Made by a program: the position numbers and the translations under genes. The notes beneath the pieces were generated by a model. It was not told the DNA's origin. It saw only the letters and a list, made by a program, of their open reading frames with translations, and did not search any database. From assembly GCA_022819825.1 (NCBI GenBank), contig JAJEGM010000003.1, forward strand, positions 1 through 53,974: a DNA stretch of 53,974 nucleotides, given 5' to 3'. The DNA comes from Acidimicrobiia bacterium. Lineage in GTDB: Bacteria > Actinomycetota > Acidimicrobiia > Acidimicrobiales > Bin134. Positions 51,592 through 53,974 of the stretch are shown in pieces. How positions within the stretch are numbered: the stretch's first letter is position 1; every line of letters begins with the position of its first letter.

Positions 51592-52529
51592 TGGCGCAGC
51601 CTCCGCTTCGCTTCGACGGGCGCACCGCGGTGGTCACGGGCGCGGGCCAGGGACTGGGCCGGGCCTACGCCCTCTTGCTGGCCGACCGAGGCGCACAGGT
51701 GGTGGTCAACGACATCGTGGCCGAAGCCGCCGACCGGGTAGTTGACGAGATCATCGCTTCCGGCGGTACTGCCATTGCGGACCACCACAGTGTGACCACC
51801 CCTGAGGGCGGCGTCGCTCTGGCCGAACAGGCCCAAGACGGATTCGGCGCTATACACATCGTGATCAACAACGCCGGTGTGAATCGAGCAGCCGACTTCG
51901 TGGATATGACGCCGGAAACCGGCTCCGAACTATTCGATGAGATGATCGCCATCCATTTGCTCGGTCCCTGCCACGTGCTGTGGCCGCTATGGCCCGCCAT
52001 GGTGGAGCAGGGCTATGGCCGGGTGGTGAACATCGCCTCGGGGGCGGTGTGGGGCTTGCGGGGCCAATGGGCCTATGCCGCCTGCAAGGCCGGGGTGATG
52101 GGGCTGACCCGCACGCTGGCCCGAGAAGGCCGCTATCACGGCGTGCAGGTCAATTGCGCTCTCCCCTGGGCGGTTACCGGCCCAAGCCCCGACCGCTCCG
52201 GTGACCAGTTCGGCCCCATTATCGGTGCCCACATGCGCCCCGAGAATGTCGCCCCGGCGATTGTTTGGCTGGCCCACGAAGACTGCCCGACCACCGGCGA
52301 GTCGTTCACCGTGGACGGCGGCCGCATGGCCCGCCTGGGCTGGGTCGCCAGCGAGGGCCACACCGACCCAGCTCCCACCCCCGAGTCCTGCCGCGACCAC
52401 TGGGATCAGATCATGGACCTGACAAGCTTCACCGTCCCGACCTCAACCAACGACCACATGCGCAATACGGTGATGCCGGCGTACGAACGCCTTAGTCCAT
52501 CGACAGAGGCACCGCCTCAACTCCAGTAA
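51591..52529 (+). CDS. Short-chain dehydrogenase/reductase, 312 aa
   Basis: Cofactor motif TGAGQGLGRAYALLLADRGA and NNAGV. The catalytic Ser is in NIASGAVWG and the Tyr/Lys in WAYAACKAG. The sequence resembles the dehydrogenase domain of the multifunctional 17-beta-HSD4/FadJ-like beta-oxidation enzymes (VVVNDIVAEAADRVV). The last 60 residues are an extra charged tail. Third gene of the operon with the amidohydrolase and CoA transferase. Its 3' end overlaps the convergent gene by 38 bp. Confidence 0.9.
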   Translation: MAQPPLRFDGRTAVVTGAGQGLGRAYALLLADRGAQVVVNDIVAEAADRVVDEIIASGGTAIADHHSVTTPEGGVALAEQAQDGFGAIHIVINNAGVNRAADFVDMTPETGSELFDEMIAIHLLGPCHVLWPLWPAMVEQGYGRVVNIASGAVWGLRGQWAYAACKAGVMGLTRTLAREGRYHGVQVNCALPWAVTGPSPDRSGDQFGPIIGAHMRPENVAPAIVWLAHEDCPTTGESFTVDGGRMARLGWVASEGHTDPAPTPESCRDHWDQIMDLTSFTVPTSTNDHMRNTVMPAYERLSPSTEAPPQLQ

Positions 52530-53778
52530 TCCACGGCCGTCCCGCCCTGGCGAGTGCCTCCCACTTTGCTTCAGACTCGGCGGGATCGGATTGCCCCAAT
52601 TCCTCGGGAGTCGGGCCGATCCGCTCGACCAGTGGCGCCAGGGCCTCAGTGTCGAAGCCGTAGAACTCTGCGGCGTTCAAGCCCAGGATGGCCGCGGAGT
52701 CGTCAGCCGGAATGTCCCAGAACGTCTCGGCCAGGGCCTTGCGGGTGTGCGGCCAGGTGCCTTCGGGGTGGGGAAAGTCGTTGCCCCACATGATGTTGCC
52801 CACGCCGATCTCGAACCGCCGAGCCAACTCCCGCCGCTTGGTGCTGGCCGCCCCGATGGCGCAGTTGCGATCGAAGTAATCGCTGGGCCGCAGACTCAGA
52901 TGACCGTAGGCATCGGCGGCCAGCTTTTGCGCACCGCCGTGCTCCCGGGAATAGGTGGCATCCATCGTCCACAGCATGTCGGCGGCCCAGAAACAGCCGC
53001 ACTCAGTGACTGCATAGCGCAGCCTTGGATACCGTTCGAACACGCCGGAATACAGCAAGAACCACAGCGGACGGGTGGTCCACCACCGCACTTCGGCCAC
53101 GTACATGCCAATGAAACCCGGACCCGTGCCGTAGTCGCTGCGAGGGGCGGCCCCTGAGTGGGTGTGAACCGGCATCTCCAGGTCCTGGCAGGCAGCCCAT
53201 ACCGGGTCGTAGCGGCGCTCGTGGTAGCCCGGGCCCTCGTTCCACATGGAGGCGATGAGAATTCCACCCCGAAGCCCCGATTCCCGGGCTCGGGAGATCT
53301 CGCCGACCGCAGCGTCTACGTCGTCGATGATCGGCACCACCGCCACTCCGGCCCGACGCTCAGGGCTGTCGGCACACAGTTCGGCCAACCACCGGTTGTG
53401 GGCCCGAGCCCCCGCCATCAACAGCTCGGGGTCTTCGGCAAACGACATGCCCAGCCCGGCTCCAAACGGCGCCGAAGCACCCCCGGTCACTGCATCAGCA
53501 TCGGGAAAGATCACCTCGCCGGCGACGCCGTCTCCGTCCAATTCGGCATCCCGTCGGGCTGCGTTCCAAGCCCCTCGCAACCCCTCTTCGTTCTCGCCGA
53601 ACCACTCTTCTTCGAATTCGGCGTTGCCCATGATGTTGCCCTGGTTGCGGATCGCCTCCCGCCGCGCCAGGAAGTCGTCGAAAGCAGCGTGGTGCGTCGA
53701 TTCCAAATAGTCCCGATACTCCAAATTCGGCAGCCCCGCATGGCAGTCCGAGGAAATAACCAAATAGCGCTCACTCAT
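52492..53778 (-). CDS. Amidohydrolase family 2 protein, 428 aa
   Basis: PF04909-type. N-terminal ISSDCHAGLPNLEYRDYL and central MPVHTHSGAAPRSDYG supply ligands, and NIMWGNDFPHPEGTWPHTR carries the C-terminal Asp. The N-terminal region of about 90 residues after the first motif is rich in Glu and Asn (EEEWFGENEEGLRG) and unlike the other copies. ATG 53778 has AAAGGGGG upstream. It converges with the SDR, overlapping by 38 bp. The IS481-type element begins about 60-130 bp upstream of its start. Confidence 0.9.
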   Translation of the reverse strand: MSERYLVISSDCHAGLPNLEYRDYLESTHHAAFDDFLARREAIRNQGNIMGNAEFEEEWFGENEEGLRGAWNAARRDAELDGDGVAGEVIFPDADAVTGGASAPFGAGLGMSFAEDPELLMAGARAHNRWLAELCADSPERRAGVAVVPIIDDVDAAVGEISRARESGLRGGILIASMWNEGPGYHERRYDPVWAACQDLEMPVHTHSGAAPRSDYGTGPGFIGMYVAEVRWWTTRPLWFLLYSGVFERYPRLRYAVTECGCFWAADMLWTMDATYSREHGGAQKLAADAYGHLSLRPSDYFDRNCAIGAASTKRRELARRFEIGVGNIMWGNDFPHPEGTWPHTRKALAETFWDIPADDSAAILGLNAAEFYGFDTEALAPLVERIGPTPEELGQSDPAESEAKWEALARAGRPWITGVEAVPLSMD

Positions 53779-53844
53779 GACGCCCCCTTTGGCAAAACAC
53801 TAGCCAAGGGGGAAAACCCTGGGTCGGGCAGGCGGTGTGTTGGT

Positions 53845-53882
53845 TCAGGACATGGGAATGGGGTGTGTCAGGACATGGGAAA
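53845..53882. repeat. Direct repeat TCAGGACATGGGAA at the edge of an IS481-type element
   Basis: The 14-mer occurs at 53845-53858 and 53868-53881, 23 bp apart. TCAGGACATG-type ends are typical of IS481-family termini. The outer copy may be the true element end and the inner a transposase-binding site, or one may be left from an earlier insertion. Confidence 0.65.
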
Positions 53883-53905
53883 GTCGGTGTGGGTGATGGT
53901 TGGCG

Positions 53906-53974
53906 GTGTCGAAGGCTCAAGCGATCGTCTTGTCGGTTGTCCTGGAGGGCCTGTCCCAGGCCGAGACTGCCAGG
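53906..53974 (+). mobile_element. IS481-type transposase, N-terminal fragment (continues beyond window)
   Basis: From GTG 53906 the frame reads VSKAQAIVLSVVLEGLSQAE and continues to the last base (23 codons). This matches the helix-turn-helix N-terminus of IS481-family transposases (MSKAxxVIxAVxxEGxSxxEVAR pattern). An in-frame TGA at 53894 bars longer starts except TTG 53900. Preceded by end-like repeats at 53845-53881. Completeness cannot be judged. Confidence 0.75.

Overview
This is a GC-rich, gene-dense stretch of an actinobacterial chromosome. I place it in or near the class Acidimicrobiia by inference. The reasons are the codon use, frequent GTG starts, ATGA/GTGA gene overlaps, many starts that look leaderless, and a large stock of amidohydrolase, SDR, LLM-flavin, P450, Rieske and CaiB-type genes. 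No taxonomic marker was compared, so this placement is provisional. I see no CRISPR array, rRNA or prophage. There is one tRNA-Thr(CGT).

Layout. 1-2937 is an accessory region. It holds a large secreted fibronectin-III protein (minus strand, running off the left edge), a cluster of inverted repeats at 2351-2688, a possible 43-aa ORF and a small membrane protein. It abuts an N-acyl-D-amino-acid deacylase cut off at about residue 222. 3643-11652 carries a P450, a DUF1444-like protein, pyrE, a full-length D-aminoacylase homologue, a gamma-butyrobetaine dioxygenase-like gene overlapping a beta-keto acid cleavage enzyme, and a divergent amidohydrolase. 11656-28397 is mostly catabolic: amidohydrolases, a sulfotransferase/hotdog/Rieske/phosphotransferase operon, an SDR, two alpha/beta hydrolases with a DUF1214-like protein, a tandem pair of LLM flavin oxidoreductases with an enoyl-CoA hydratase, and bioB. 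An FG-GAP surface protein and a lipoprotein lie among them.

29215-36579 is core: tRNA-Thr, holB, tmk, an MFS protein, topA and nhaA. nhaA overlaps an RsbW-like kinase gene, which overlaps a STAS antagonist gene. 37410-41274 is a compact Tad/Flp-type pilus operon (tadZ-tadA-tadB-tadC-pilin-tadE). 41330-46771 has two nucleoside/sugar-type ABC permeases without their ATPase or binding protein. After them comes a glycine-betaine-type ABC ATPase whose partner permease carries an extra membrane module of about 330 residues. A DHA2-type exporter, a DUF4389 protein, an amidohydrolase/CoA-transferase/SDR operon and a fifth amidohydrolase follow. The right edge enters an IS481-type transposase.

Two themes recur. 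First, a TAnnnT hexamer sits at -12 to -7 (or one to three bases further out) from many start codons, which suggests widespread leaderless transcription. Second, several separate genes could act on quaternary amines: a gamma-butyrobetaine dioxygenase-like enzyme, a beta-keto acid cleavage enzyme, a betaine-type ABC transporter and a Rieske oxygenase. That link is inference only.
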